Assembly (NCBI GenBank): GCA_016191525.1
Contig: JACPOK010000026.1
Location: 186,001-250,000 of the forward strand
Reading direction: 5' to 3'
DNA from: Burkholderiales bacterium
GTDB taxonomy: Bacteria; Pseudomonadota; Gammaproteobacteria; Burkholderiales; Burkholderiaceae_C
Length of the DNA: 64,000 nt
Shown here in pieces: positions 1 through 9,048 of the stretch. Position 1 is the first letter of the stretch, and the number at the start of each line of letters is the position of its first letter. The translations under genes were made by a program, and so were the position numbers. The notes beneath the pieces were generated by a model. The model searched no databases, was not told the origin of the DNA, and worked only from the letters and a program-made list of their open reading frames with translations.

Positions 1-1
1 C

Positions 2-247
2 CTCCTGGATGCAGCCCAGAAGTCGTCGGCGGCGAAGGCCGCGGAAGGCCTCAAGGGCAAGACGAAAACGCCTGCGAAGGCGCCGGGCGTCAAGCCCGCA
101 GCCACGACGGCCGATCCGCTCGAGTCCGACGACCACGACGAAGACACCGTGGTCGACGACGAAGGCGGTGAAGGGCCGGCTACTGCCGCACCGGCAGCGG
201 CTCCTGCACCTGCGGCCTTGGCCACGGGCAACCTCTTCGGCGCTTGA
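2..247 (+). CDS. C-terminal part of a protein of unknown function (PRTRC protein E-like tail)
   Basis: Only the last 81 residues lie in the window; the frame is open from the left edge to a TGA at 245-247. The tail is Lys/Ala-rich, then has an Asp/Glu-rich stretch and an Ala/Pro-rich linker, and ends TGNLFGA. Tails of this composition occur in PRTRC system protein E, and other PRTRC genes lie at 33.2-36.8 kb. However, no diagnostic domain is visible and protein E normally sits beside protein C, so the family call is a guess. The next gene starts 11 bp downstream on the same strand, so the two are probably cotranscribed. Confidence 0.5.
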   Translation, partial: LLDAAQKSSAAKAAEGLKGKTKTPAKAPGVKPAATTADPLESDDHDEDTVVDDEGGEGPATAAPAAAPAPAALATGNLFGA

Positions 248-258
248 AGGCACGGCGG

Positions 259-678
259 ATGAAGATCCTCGTAAGCGTCCCGGCCAAATCTGAGCTGGGA
301 CCGCTTCCGAAGGCAGTGCAGTTCTTCGTCACAGAGGAATTGCTTGTCAAGCTCGAAGGGTTGCACCTGGTGCTGATCCAGAACGGCTTGGCAAGCATCG
401 CAACGTTCGATGCGGTGGACGTGTGGGGAGACCCGTGCTTCGCCGCTCGGCATCGCCTCCACGATGAAGAGCTCGTCCTGGATGCGGCCGGCTTCCGCTT
501 CGTCGCCACCGGGCGCGTTGTTGGCCAAGTGAGCACAGTCGCCCTTGACCTGCAAAAGCTCGCGGCTCTGTGCCGCCAACACAGCGACGGCGCGCAGCTG
601 CAGTTCGACGCCACCGGAGGCCTGGTTGCCGCCTCTGCGGCGGTCAAGGCCTCAACGGAGGCATTTCAGCCGGCCTAG
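259..678 (+). CDS. Hypothetical protein, 139 aa
   Basis: A 139-residue soluble protein starting MKILVSVPAK. The ATG at 259 is preferred over the in-frame TTG at 244, which overlaps the upstream stop. No signal peptide, membrane segment or known catalytic motif is seen. The sequence alternates short beta-like segments (KAVQFFVTEELLV, LHLVLIQNGLA) with charged turns, consistent with a small alpha/beta fold. It lies between the upstream tail gene (gap 11 bp) and a small membrane protein gene (gap 66 bp), in a run of four plus-strand genes that ends at the terminator at 1321. I do not recognise the family. Confidence 0.6.
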   Translation: MKILVSVPAKSELGPLPKAVQFFVTEELLVKLEGLHLVLIQNGLASIATFDAVDVWGDPCFAARHRLHDEELVLDAAGFRFVATGRVVGQVSTVALDLQKLAALCRQHSDGAQLQFDATGGLVAASAAVKASTEAFQPA

Positions 679-744
679 TGCCGGCTTCACGGATCCGGGG
701 CAGCAATGCTGCTGCCTCGGACCTTTCAACCACAAGGAGTCACC

Positions 745-1134
745 ATGGACAAGTCCATCGCGTACCTCGTGGTCCTGCTTCCCGCCATCGCGTCCGCGCT
801 GCTCGCCTTCTTCGTGGAGTGCATGCCAGCGCTCGCAAGGGGCTACCGGAGCTTCATGGAGTCCCGCCACAAGGTGGAGTGGCTTCGTGAGATCGTGACG
901 CATGCCGCGTTTTACGGCTCGGCCATTGGTGCCGCCTTGGGCGTGAAAAAGGATTCGGCTCTCCTTGGGTGGATTGCTGCAGCCTGGTTCATTGCCCTCA
1001 TTTCGGCGGCATACGCGTTGACCGAGCACGTGGAGCGTCTGAGCGAGCCCGATGAGGACGAAACGCCTGGCGCAGCAGCGCGCCAGCGACCGGTTGAATC
1101 CGGCGCCAGTCCTCTCTATACTGGAGAGGACTAG
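745..1134 (+). CDS. Small multi-spanning membrane protein, 129 aa
   Basis: The ATG at 745 has a good ribosome binding site (AAGGAG at 734-739). The 129-residue product has a hydrophobic N-terminal segment (about residues 6-30), a charged linker, and two further hydrophobic segments at about residues 54-65 and 73-92. It ends in a hydrophilic acidic tail. It is therefore probably an inner-membrane protein with two or three spans. No enzyme motif is visible. The next gene begins 2 bp after its stop, and that product is also a single-span membrane peptide, so the two may form a small membrane complex (inference). Family not recognised. Confidence 0.65.
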   Translation: MDKSIAYLVVLLPAIASALLAFFVECMPALARGYRSFMESRHKVEWLREIVTHAAFYGSAIGAALGVKKDSALLGWIAAAWFIALISAAYALTEHVERLSEPDEDETPGAAARQRPVESGASPLYTGED

Positions 1135-1136
1135 CA

Positions 1137-1307
1137 ATGGGACAAATCGTGTTTTCCGATCCTCTGATCAATTGGGTAGCTGGAGCCATGTTGCTCGGCA
1201 TCGTGGCGGCGCTGGCGCTCGCCCGCGACGCCCACAAGCGCAGCCGCGCCAGCAAGCCTCGAGATCACGTGATGCCCGCGCAAGCGGGAGCGCAAAAGCA
1301 GGCCTAA
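1137..1307 (+). CDS. Single-span membrane peptide, 56 aa
   Basis: A short ORF begins 2 bp after the previous stop. The 56-residue product has one hydrophobic helix (about residues 13-28, WVAGAMLLGIVAALAL), followed by a basic, Lys/Arg-rich cytoplasmic-type tail. The preceding stop and GAGAGGA at 1124-1130 give a plausible ribosome binding site. It is the last gene before a strong terminator, which supports it as a real last gene of the operon. Function unknown. Confidence 0.55.
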   Translation: MGQIVFSDPLINWVAGAMLLGIVAALALARDAHKRSRASKPRDHVMPAQAGAQKQA

Positions 1308-1320
1308 CGAGCCACTTGGA

Positions 1321-1358
1321 AACGGGCCCATCCTTACGGTGGGCCCGTTTTCCTTTTT
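1321..1358 (+). terminator. Rho-independent terminator
   Basis: A perfect 10-bp stem, AACGGGCCCA at 1321-1330 against TGGGCCCGTT at 1340-1349, has a 9-nt loop and is followed by a T-rich run. It ends the plus-strand operon 2-1307. The T-run is only on the plus-strand side, so it should not terminate the converging gene that ends at 1556. The rest of the gap to 1555 shows nothing else. Confidence 0.9.
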
Positions 1359-1555
1359 GCGGTTCTTAAACTGGAGTTTTCCAGCCTCCTGCCTCCTCAT
1401 TGTTGGCTTCAGGCGTTGTCCCGGGTCGGGCGCCCGAACGTTCGCGCTCCGACCTAATCGAGCACGTCAACTACCTCTGTGGCTCCTGAAAGCCGAGCCG
1501 ATGCTCCACTGGGAAAGGACGACAGGGCGACAGTCGCTTAGGGTCAGGAGCAGAG

Positions 1556-4500
1556 TCAGGGCTCCTTGGGCGGCCAAAGTAGGCCGGACGCGAGATCGGG
1601 ATGACGCGGTTCACCCGTCGGCCTTCCATGCTCCAGACGCCATTCCTCGATTTGACCAAGAAGCATGAAGGCGGCCCCCTGTCGTCTCTTGTCCTCGTTC
1701 GCCATTTTGAAAAGTCGGACACGCAGATCGTTTGATGCGCGCGCGTGTTCCGTGAAGGCGTTGGCATCTTGATCGTAGGGTCGTCGCTCGACGAAGGCGC
1801 CTCTTAGTTGATCCCAGACGCCTTGTGGCACGGGCGAGGCTTTGGCGTCATCGATCAGGTTCAGATTTGCAGCGAAGGCATCCGGCGTTCCGAGCCCGGC
1901 CAGGATTCGCGAGAGAGCATGCCGGTTGAGTTCCGGCAGGTCGCGTTCGCACAATTGCAGCAACCGCGCAGCCGGCTCCAGTCTGTCTTGGGCGAGTTCA
2001 GTGATCCGCGCGACGAGCGCGTCGTCACTGTGCAGACGCCTCGTCAGCGCGATGCCGCAAATGTCCGGATCGACGAAACCCAACAGCAGTTCGCGTGCAC
2101 GCGGCGTATCGAGTGCAGAAAAGGCATTGATGAAATTGTCCTCGCATTGCTCGAAGGTCGACGCATCGGACGCAAGCTCGTACAGAAGGTCGACTGCAGC
2201 TTCCGAGCGGCTCTCGCCGAGAGCGGTGACGAGCTCGCGTAGTTCGTATCCCGAGAGCCGCCGCTTTCCAAGCACGTCGCGCATCTTGACGATCCCTGCC
2301 GCGGGGTCATCGACGAAGGCGCATAGCTGGAGGATGCGGCGCAGAAGGTACCTGTCTGAATCCTGCATCCACTTCTCTGTCCGCTCGAGGGTGGAATCGG
2401 CCAGAGCGAACGCGGTGGTCGTGGGCAAGACGACTCCCGCCATCAATAATCGCTCGGCTGCGTCGAGACGGATGTATTCGTCCCATTGGCCGGGCATGGC
2501 AATCACGTCGAGCACCGCCGCCGCAGAATCGCGGCCATCAATTGCGGCGAGCGCCTTTGCGAGTTCTTTCAGGCCGGCGGCGGGTTCCCCGTCTTGACTG
2601 TGCCCGCGCAGGCGCTTGATTTCGGCATTGAGTGCGGCGCCGAACCCTGTGCGCCGCTGTTCGTCGCCGGGAGGCGGAATGCGACCTTCGCGCGCGGCCC
2701 ACATCAAGTCGTACCGGAACGTCCGGTCGAAGGAGCGCTCCGTCTTTGGCACGAATTCGCGCGCCATTGCGGCCGCGGCGTCGGAGAGGTATTCCGGTTC
2801 GAGAAGCAGGTCAATGAGCACCTGCTCGGCGCCGGCTGCGTCGAGGTGCATGACGGCGGCGATGTGCCAACTTGCATAGCTCATGACGCCGCCATTGCCG
2901 AGGGGGCCGCGGTCGCCGGCCGCCCGCGCGGCGCGGCCGCGGCGCATTCTCTCGATGTCGGCGCGGATGAGCGTCACTAGGTCCGCCATGTCTTCGGGTC
3001 TTCCGACCTGTGCAATCGACGAGGCCAGGTTGGCTTTCTCCTGGCCGTTGAAATCGTCGTCGCGGAGCACGAGATCGACATTGCTTTTGAGATACTCGCG
3101 GAGCCGTGCCTTCAGGTCGTCGGAGATGCGCAGCGGTTCCACGTCCGACCTCGCTACCTTGCTGAGAAGGTCCGCCGCGACTCTGATATCGAGGGCGTCG
3201 CCGCTCGTGACGGACGACAGGACACCGGCCGCGGCGACGTCGTCGTTAAGGCGGCGAAACACAGCCTCCAGCTGGTTCTTCACCTGCCACTCGAATTCGT
3301 GCCGCACGCCGGGTTGCGCATCCACCTTGCGCCGCATCTCGCGCAGCTCTGCGAACACGCGCGCCGCAAGCTCTTCATCCGCGTGGGCTGCGATCACCGC
3401 AACCATGCCCTCAAAGCGCGAGTTCTTGAGGTCTTCGGTCTCGAGGCGCTCCAGGTATTGCTGGACGAGGCGATCGGGAATGGCCGTCGCGAACGGCAGC
3501 CAGTACTCGTGCCCGTAAGGGACGCCTTCGCCAATCTGGATTGCTACCCACTCGCTTGCCCAGGCCGGATCAGTCTTACGCAGATACTCGAGCGCCGGTT
3601 GGAAGTAGTGCGAACGCAGGTCTCGCGCGTCGCCGTTGGCCAGCGCGGCCATCGCATCCTTGACGACGCCATCCAGGTCTGGCTCGCCGAGTTCGATCAA
3701 ATCGAGCGCGGTTCGCAGGCGCGCAAGTTGGTCCGTGGTGCTCTCGATGAAATTGCGCATCGCAGCGACGGTCTTGGGTCTGAGCGCCGGGGGCATTTGG
3801 TCGACGTGCTTGCGCGCAACCTCCTCGAAGGTCTGCGCATCCATCGACTCGAGGACGCGGATCAGCGCGTCTTCAGACCCGGTCCACATGAGGCCGGAGA
3901 CCGCCGCCTCCTTCACCGCGATGGTGCTATCCTCCGCAGCAAAGGTCGCAATCTCGCCAAGGCCACGATGGTGAAGCAGTTCTGAGACGAAATCCGCTCG
4001 TGCCTCGACGCTCCAGCCGCTCACCTGGTCGCGCCAGTTCGATCCAAGCGACGAGACATGCATGTCCGGCCGGAGCCGGTACGTGCGAAACCGAGTTTGC
4101 TGGTCTTGTCCCGACAAGAGCGGCAGGATGACGTCGCGGAAGTCGTCCGCCCCGGTGGCGAGCATGGCGGCGACGGCATACTGTTGAAAGCCACCGTGGT
4201 GGATCGCGTAGACGGCGCGGAAGCGCTCACCGACCGCCGCACGAACTTCATTCCAGACGGCCGCGCCGCAGAGCTGCGCAAGCTCGCCGGCAAATGAGAG
4301 GTCGACGGCGAGAGCCATCTCCACCAGCTTCCCGCCGGCGCGGGTTGCTTGCATGTCGGCTCCTCCATCGCCAGCCCGCTCAGCTAACGTCTCGGCGATC
4401 ATGCGCAGCGGTTCGGCCCATGCCGGATCGTTCACGTAGTCGGCCGTGAAGCGGCCGGTCGCGTCTTGGTCATCGCCCCGCAGGTCGAGAAGCTGCGTGC

Positions 4501-6061
4501 GGACGTCGAGCGCGGCGTAGTACTCCTGCAGCTGCTGATGCTCGAATTGAAACTCCGTTTGCGGGTAGTCAACGCGCTCGAGAACGTGATGCGCCGTTAG
4601 CGTCGCGATGACTGCCGGTGCTCCTACCGGCTCGATCTGCCCACGGGCCGCAAGCGCTTGTGCGACGGTGGCAACCACAGCGCGCGCATCGTCCTCGAGC
4701 AACGCCACCGCACCGCGTCGGGTCATCTCAATTGCGAGGGCCTTCAGGTAGTCCGTTTGCCGGCCAAAGATCGGTGCCGCTTGCAGCGAGTTTCTGTGTT
4801 CGTCTCGCTGTTCTTGCAGACGGAGAACCTGAGCGAGTACGCCGATTTTTGTAGACGGAATCTCGGCACCCGCTTCAAACAGCGAAGCGACTTCTGAGAG
4901 GATAAACGGCGTGCGGGTGAGCTCGTCGAGCGACGGATCGCCGTCGATGCGATCGCGGAGTTCGGCGCCTTTCGCGCCAAGGCGGGCGGCGAGGTAAGCT
5001 GCCCGCTGCACGCGCCGAAGGCGCAACAACCGCAGCCGCAACGCACCGGGCAGCGGCGGCGTCACGTGGTGCGTGCGGGTTGCAACGATGATGCCCGCGC
5101 TCGGGAAATCCCGTTCGAGCTCCCGGAGTGCCTCATTAGCCTGCGTGGAATTCGACTCCGCAATTTCATTCCAGCCGTTCAACAACAACAGGAAAGGTTC
5201 TGTCTGCTGCACACGGGCGAGGTCGGCGGGCGTGAGACCTTCGGCCTGGAACGCAGGCATGCCGGCAATGAATTCGAGAATTCCTCGGCGCGATGACGTC
5301 CACGCCGGAAGTTCGACGATGAATGCTGTGCCGGCGGTTCGCGCGCGTTGTGCGAGCTGTATCAGCGTCGTGGTTTTTCCGCGGCCCGCGGGCCCTTCGA
5401 GAACGATGCGGCCGCTCTGCGACAGCGTCTGGTCGATTTGCCCAAGCGACAGCACGTCGGCAGACTCCGCACCATTCGGGTCCAGCCGCACTGCTGTGAG
5501 CTCGACTAGCGGATGCCCTTTGGTCTTGCCAGCCCAGGTCCGCGCGACAACGTCAGCCGCGCGCCTTGTTCTGTCAATGAGGTCTGCGACCTGGGGTTCG
5601 GCGTCGCCACCGAGGTTGAGGAAGCTCGCACGCAGCGAGGCGTTCACCGGCATCATCATGAGCGTGATGATTTCCTCGCGCTCGATGATGTGAAGTTCGA
5701 TGTCGTGGTCTTTCAGAATTGCCTCTTCCCACCGCTTTCGGTCGGCGTTGCCGACTTTGGCGGACGTCACGAAGAGGAGGGTCCTTAGATCAGGAAAGTT
5801 CTCCTTCGCGGTCTCCGCGTCGTCAGATACCTTCTTCAACGTTGGTGTGATCGAGGCGGCGAGACCCTTGCCGATTTTCTCCGGCGCCAGGCTTGCGGGC
5901 GCGTAGGCATCGAGGCCAAAATCTTTCTTGCGCTGACGGGCGATGAGTTCGGGCCAGCGCTGCTTGCCGAGTACCACCGCCAGCCCCTGAAATCGCATGC
6001 CCTCCTCTTGGGAGGCGAGTTCGTCGAGCGCCCGTGCGATGTCGGTTCTCAGGACGGCCAT
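1556..6061 (-). CDS. STAND/NACHT NTPase with nuclease-like N-terminus (Avs-type antiphage candidate)
   Basis: A 1501-residue protein. Residues about 1-140 resemble a PD-(D/E)xK-type domain: WPELI at 36-40, KKDFGLDAY at 45-53, then SITPTLKKVSDDA and a beta-rich LLFVTS core. A classical ExK motif is not obvious, so catalysis is uncertain. Residues about 190-520 form a NACHT/STAND NTPase with Walker A GPAGRGKTT (223-231) and a Walker B-like LLLLNGWNE (291-299). The remaining roughly 900 residues are leucine-rich helical repeats of HEAT/ARM type. Nuclease, STAND core and long repeat sensor is the layout of Avs and bacterial NACHT defence proteins, which oligomerise on sensing a phage protein and activate the effector. 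The gene stands alone on the minus strand beside other defence-like genes. The ATG at 6061 is kept because the N-terminal domain begins at once. Confidence 0.75.
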   Translation of the reverse strand: MAVLRTDIARALDELASQEEGMRFQGLAVVLGKQRWPELIARQRKKDFGLDAYAPASLAPEKIGKGLAASITPTLKKVSDDAETAKENFPDLRTLLFVTSAKVGNADRKRWEEAILKDHDIELHIIEREEIITLMMMPVNASLRASFLNLGGDAEPQVADLIDRTRRAADVVARTWAGKTKGHPLVELTAVRLDPNGAESADVLSLGQIDQTLSQSGRIVLEGPAGRGKTTTLIQLAQRARTAGTAFIVELPAWTSSRRGILEFIAGMPAFQAEGLTPADLARVQQTEPFLLLLNGWNEIAESNSTQANEALRELERDFPSAGIIVATRTHHVTPPLPGALRLRLLRLRRVQRAAYLAARLGAKGAELRDRIDGDPSLDELTRTPFILSEVASLFEAGAEIPSTKIGVLAQVLRLQEQRDEHRNSLQAAPIFGRQTDYLKALAIEMTRRGAVALLEDDARAVVATVAQALAARGQIEPVGAPAVIATLTAHHVLERVDYPQTEFQFEHQQLQEYYAALDVRTQLLDLRGDDQDATGRFTADYVNDPAWAEPLRMIAETLAERAGDGGADMQATRAGGKLVEMALAVDLSFAGELAQLCGAAVWNEVRAAVGERFRAVYAIHHGGFQQYAVAAMLATGADDFRDVILPLLSGQDQQTRFRTYRLRPDMHVSSLGSNWRDQVSGWSVEARADFVSELLHHRGLGEIATFAAEDSTIAVKEAAVSGLMWTGSEDALIRVLESMDAQTFEEVARKHVDQMPPALRPKTVAAMRNFIESTTDQLARLRTALDLIELGEPDLDGVVKDAMAALANGDARDLRSHYFQPALEYLRKTDPAWASEWVAIQIGEGVPYGHEYWLPFATAIPDRLVQQYLERLETEDLKNSRFEGMVAVIAAHADEELAARVFAELREMRRKVDAQPGVRHEFEWQVKNQLEAVFRRLNDDVAAAGVLSSVTSGDALDIRVAADLLSKVARSDVEPLRISDDLKARLREYLKSNVDLVLRDDDFNGQEKANLASSIAQVGRPEDMADLVTLIRADIERMRRGRAARAAGDRGPLGNGGVMSYASWHIAAVMHLDAAGAEQVLIDLLLEPEYLSDAAAAMAREFVPKTERSFDRTFRYDLMWAAREGRIPPPGDEQRRTGFGAALNAEIKRLRGHSQDGEPAAGLKELAKALAAIDGRDSAAAVLDVIAMPGQWDEYIRLDAAERLLMAGVVLPTTTAFALADSTLERTEKWMQDSDRYLLRRILQLCAFVDDPAAGIVKMRDVLGKRRLSGYELRELVTALGESRSEAAVDLLYELASDASTFEQCEDNFINAFSALDTPRARELLLGFVDPDICGIALTRRLHSDDALVARITELAQDRLEPAARLLQLCERDLPELNRHALSRILAGLGTPDAFAANLNLIDDAKASPVPQGVWDQLRGAFVERRPYDQDANAFTEHARASNDLRVRLFKMANEDKRRQGAAFMLLGQIEEWRLEHGRPTGEPRHPDLASGLLWPPKEP

Positions 6062-6589
6062 TGGGACCTGCGCTGTGTGATGGAAAAATGAGAGGGAATT
6101 GCTCGACCATTCTAGTTGCCCGACATACCGTTACCGTGGTAGCCGCGGTGCAGCGGGAGATCGGCGCTGCGCTGGTTTGCCCGCGCCAAGGCAGCTTTCG
6201 GACCTCGAGGTCCGGCTACCGAAAGTCACAAGATGGCCGAGAGCGACCGGTTGATTCGAGACACGAAAGCGGCCTGCGCGAGCACGTGCGATGCTTCCAG
6301 CTCCAGCTGAACGGCCATCGCGTAGAACACTGGCCCGGCGCACCCGCTACGAATCGCGCGCGTCGTCTCTCTCGAAGTAGAGGCCAGCTTGACCACGCAT
6401 TCGCCACGCGGCCGGCATAACTTCTGGTTCTAGAAGGCGCATACGACGAGGGTCGGAACGTGCGGACCAAGGCCCGCTTAAGAAGGTCGGGAGCACGGAC
6501 AGCAACAAGCCGCCCGTGCTCCTGAGAGGTTCGATCACTTCGCCCGCGCGGCGAGCAAGGTGACGAACCCCATCAACAGCCGCAGGCCG
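6062..6589. other. Intergenic region with a 16-bp palindrome
   Basis: There is no credible gene in this 528-bp gap between two minus-strand genes. It must hold the promoter of the STAND gene and the terminator of the 6590-8644 gene, but neither is obvious. At 6199-6214 there is a perfect 16-bp palindrome, CGGACCTCGAGGTCCG, flanked by CTTTCGG and CCGAAAG, which could be an operator or a short hairpin. Confidence 0.5.
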
Positions 6590-8644
6590 TCACCGCTTGG
6601 CCGCGGCTTCGTCCCATTCCATCACGAGACCGCCACCGGGCTGAGCGTCGACAACCAGATCGTCGTCTTCCACTTCCTCTTCTTCGGACTGCTCCTGCGG
6701 CCGCGGCGCAGCACCAGCACGCAGGCCCAGCTTGCGCTTGTAGGTGCTTCCCCAGACGATCAGGTCCTCTTCCAGGCGCGTGACCCGCTCCCGGATGTTG
6801 TGGCAGACCTGCGGATCAACGCCCCGGGTCTCCACCATCAGCTGGCCGTCGTCGCCCACCACGCCCTGCAGCACACGGTAGGCTTCATCGAGCTGGCTGA
6901 CCGCCGACACCAGAGCACCCACCGCGTTTTCGTAGCGATCCATCGGCGTGTCGCCGGCGCGCTGAGCACGCGCCTTGCCCGCCGGCGGAAACTCGCCTCG
7001 GAGGTAGGTGTCGTTGACGTAGAGCTCGGCCGTCCCATCCTCGCTGAGCTTCACCGTCCCCGTCTCGTCTACCGCGCGGATGCGCTCGCCGGCCCGGAAG
7101 TCCACCAACGCCTGGCGCAGCTGCGCCACGCCCTGCGGCGAGCGGCGCATGCCTTCGAGCACCTGACCCGGCGTGCGGCGGTCGGGCTGCTCGTTGCCTG
7201 CCGTCCCGCGGTCCGAGTACAGGCTGCCCGAAGCGATCAGCGCGTAGGAAGCGCGCACGGCCAGCTCGAGCGACGCAGGCCCGGGCGCATCGCCCGAACC
7301 ACTCTCGATGGCCTTCAGGACTTCGCCCTGTGCCGCGGCCGCTAAGGTGGCCGGGTCCCTGTCGGTCGAGTCCCAGGTCTCCTCCTGCACCGGTGCGGCG
7401 AAGCCGTGCCGCAGGTAGCGGCGGATTTGCTCGATGCGGGAACGGTCCTCGGCGCTGGCGCGCAAGATGAGCGCGGTGGCCAGCTCGTTGCGCAAGCCCT
7501 TGGTGATGCGCTTGCGCGTGGACTGGCTGGTCACCGCGACTTGCACAGCCTCGCGGATGCTGTCGTTGCTGGAGGTGAACAAGCGAACGATCTGGGCCGC
7601 GCGGATCGCCGGGTCGGCCGACAGGTGGGCCGCCTGCGCCTCCTCCCGCGTACATGCTCCTGCGAAGTATTGCCACTGCGGCTTCGAGATCAAGTCGCGC
7701 CGGTACAGCTCGGCCAGCACCTCGTCGGCCAGCGACTCGTTCTCGGGGCCGTCGCCCCACGGCTTGGGCGGGTCGACGTGGCGCAGCGCCACAAGCGACT
7801 TCACGGCCGTGGGGAACGTGGTGGTGCCCCCCGGATGCGGCTGGAAGCCGACCAGGATCAGCGCCGGCACCCGCTCGCAGCGCAGGGCGACCGTCTCGTC
7901 GGGCGTGGCGCCGCGGCGGAACGCGTCGTTGAGCTTGCGCAGGTACGCGCGAAACTGGCTGTCGTTCTCCTCGTACGGAACGTCCGAAGTACGCACATCC
8001 AGCAGCTTGTGGGTGCTGGTGATCCGGGAAGAGCCTTCCGCCGCGGTGAGCGTCGTCGTGGATTGCGTGCCGTCGGCATGCTCGTAGGTCGTGGGCACGA
8101 GCCAGACCGCTTCCATCACGCCCTGGGAGGCGATCGAGGCGCGCCAGTCGTTCTCCGCCAGCACGAAGTTGGCCGCCAGCTGGCTGGCCCACGTGAAGTG
8201 CTCGCGGCTATCCAGGTGGACCACCATTTCGGCGGTCTTGCCGTCGGATCCTTCGGGCGAAGTCGGGTCGCTGATCGGCCGGAACTTGGCGTCCTCGCCG
8301 CCCGTGCCCGGCGCCACCGCGAACGGGTGCCGTCGCGAGGGAAGCAGGCGCGGGTTGCGCGGGTCCGGCACCACCTTGCGCGCCCACACGTGGGTTCGGA
8401 TGCCCATCAGCGTGCCGCCCGGCACCGCGATGTTCTCGTGTTGAGGATCCGTCGGTTCGCCGATCGCCTTGCGGGTCTCGGACGGGTCTACCACTGCCGC
8501 GGAGATCGCCTGGGAGGCAGCCTCCGAGAGGCGGTAGGCCTCGATCAGCTTCTTGGCAAGCGACTGGCGCGCGGCGGCGTTGGCGTACTCGGGCAGGACC
8601 TCGACAGGACGAGGCAGGACGTGATCAGAAATATGGGGACTCAT
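6590..8644 (-). CDS. Hypothetical protein, 684 aa, with a possible ParB-like N-terminal segment
   Basis: The start is taken at the ATG at 8644, which has AGAGG 6 bp upstream, rather than the in-frame TTG at 8659. After about 85 residues comes THVWARKVVPDPRNPRLL, which resembles the PDPxNPR signature of ParB/Srx-type domains. It is followed by a long region without recognisable motifs, an Ala/Gln-rich helical middle, and a C-terminal acidic stretch (EEEEVEDDD). No helicase, nuclease or methylase motif is visible. Some large ParB-like or DndB-like proteins occur in defence and plasmid loci, but I cannot place this one firmly. It lies between the STAND NTPase and the AbiE-like pair and is transcribed divergently from the latter. 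Confidence 0.55.
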   Translation of the reverse strand: MSPHISDHVLPRPVEVLPEYANAAARQSLAKKLIEAYRLSEAASQAISAAVVDPSETRKAIGEPTDPQHENIAVPGGTLMGIRTHVWARKVVPDPRNPRLLPSRRHPFAVAPGTGGEDAKFRPISDPTSPEGSDGKTAEMVVHLDSREHFTWASQLAANFVLAENDWRASIASQGVMEAVWLVPTTYEHADGTQSTTTLTAAEGSSRITSTHKLLDVRTSDVPYEENDSQFRAYLRKLNDAFRRGATPDETVALRCERVPALILVGFQPHPGGTTTFPTAVKSLVALRHVDPPKPWGDGPENESLADEVLAELYRRDLISKPQWQYFAGACTREEAQAAHLSADPAIRAAQIVRLFTSSNDSIREAVQVAVTSQSTRKRITKGLRNELATALILRASAEDRSRIEQIRRYLRHGFAAPVQEETWDSTDRDPATLAAAAQGEVLKAIESGSGDAPGPASLELAVRASYALIASGSLYSDRGTAGNEQPDRRTPGQVLEGMRRSPQGVAQLRQALVDFRAGERIRAVDETGTVKLSEDGTAELYVNDTYLRGEFPPAGKARAQRAGDTPMDRYENAVGALVSAVSQLDEAYRVLQGVVGDDGQLMVETRGVDPQVCHNIRERVTRLEEDLIVWGSTYKRKLGLRAGAAPRPQEQSEEEEVEDDDLVVDAQPGGGLVMEWDEAAAKR

Positions 8645-8943
8645 GTTGACCTCTGGCAAAGAAGACGACCGGGGGGATGGAGCCCCAGTGGGTTTCGGCC
8701 GTCATTAGGTTGACGAAAACCGAGGTGCCAAAGGTCACGTTGCCGTGGCCGAGCGCATCCTCTCTCTGCTTACCGGGCCAAAGCCCAGCGTCACCGAGAG
8801 CGGCAACAGCTTCGTGGTCATGAACAAGACGTTAGGGCTCGTGAGCCCGAGTAGCCGCCCCATGCCTGTTGGCTGGGTTCCATGTCCGCTACAGCTGCGT
8901 CGCGGTGAATGCAATGTACATCAAATTGTTAGCGCGTGGGGCG

Positions 8944-8959
8944 GGCCCGGCGCCGGGCC
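8944..8959. repeat. GC-only 16-bp palindrome in the divergent intergenic region
   Basis: GGCCCGGCGCCGGGCC is a perfect palindrome in the 404-bp gap 8645-9048. It could form a very stable short hairpin or be a binding site. Nothing ties it to a known protein. The rest of the gap up to 8985 shows no credible gene. Confidence 0.4.
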
Positions 8960-8985
8960 GCCCTCAAGTTTGGTGTTTCAGGAAA

Positions 8986-9048
8986 ATTAGCTGTACAGCT
9001 AATAATCCAAAAATTGCAGATTTCAGCTATACTAGCTGCGCAGCTAAT
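8986..9048 (+). promoter_or_regulatory. Two palindromic operators at the AbiE-like operon promoter
   Basis: The first site is a perfect 18-bp palindrome, ATTAGCTGTACAGCTAAT (8986-9003). The second, 45 bp away centre to centre, is TAGCTGCGCAGCTA (9033-9046), extended by AAT and ending 1 bp before the ATG at 9049. A TATACT box (9028-9033) lies between them, so both sites sit at the promoter. The coding sequence has no clear Shine-Dalgarno, so the transcript may have a very short leader. AbiEi antitoxins are known to repress their own operon by binding two inverted repeats, which fits this arrangement. Confidence 0.7.

Noticed and set aside
7406..8713. Long antisense frame opposite the 684-aa unknown protein
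   Set aside because: It is the usual open antisense frame of high-GC sequence; the minus-strand gene has a good start and ribosome binding site.
8745..8990. 81-aa frame in the gap before the AbiE-like genes
   Set aside because: It overlaps the operator and palindrome region, has no clear ribosome binding site, and its composition is not protein-like.
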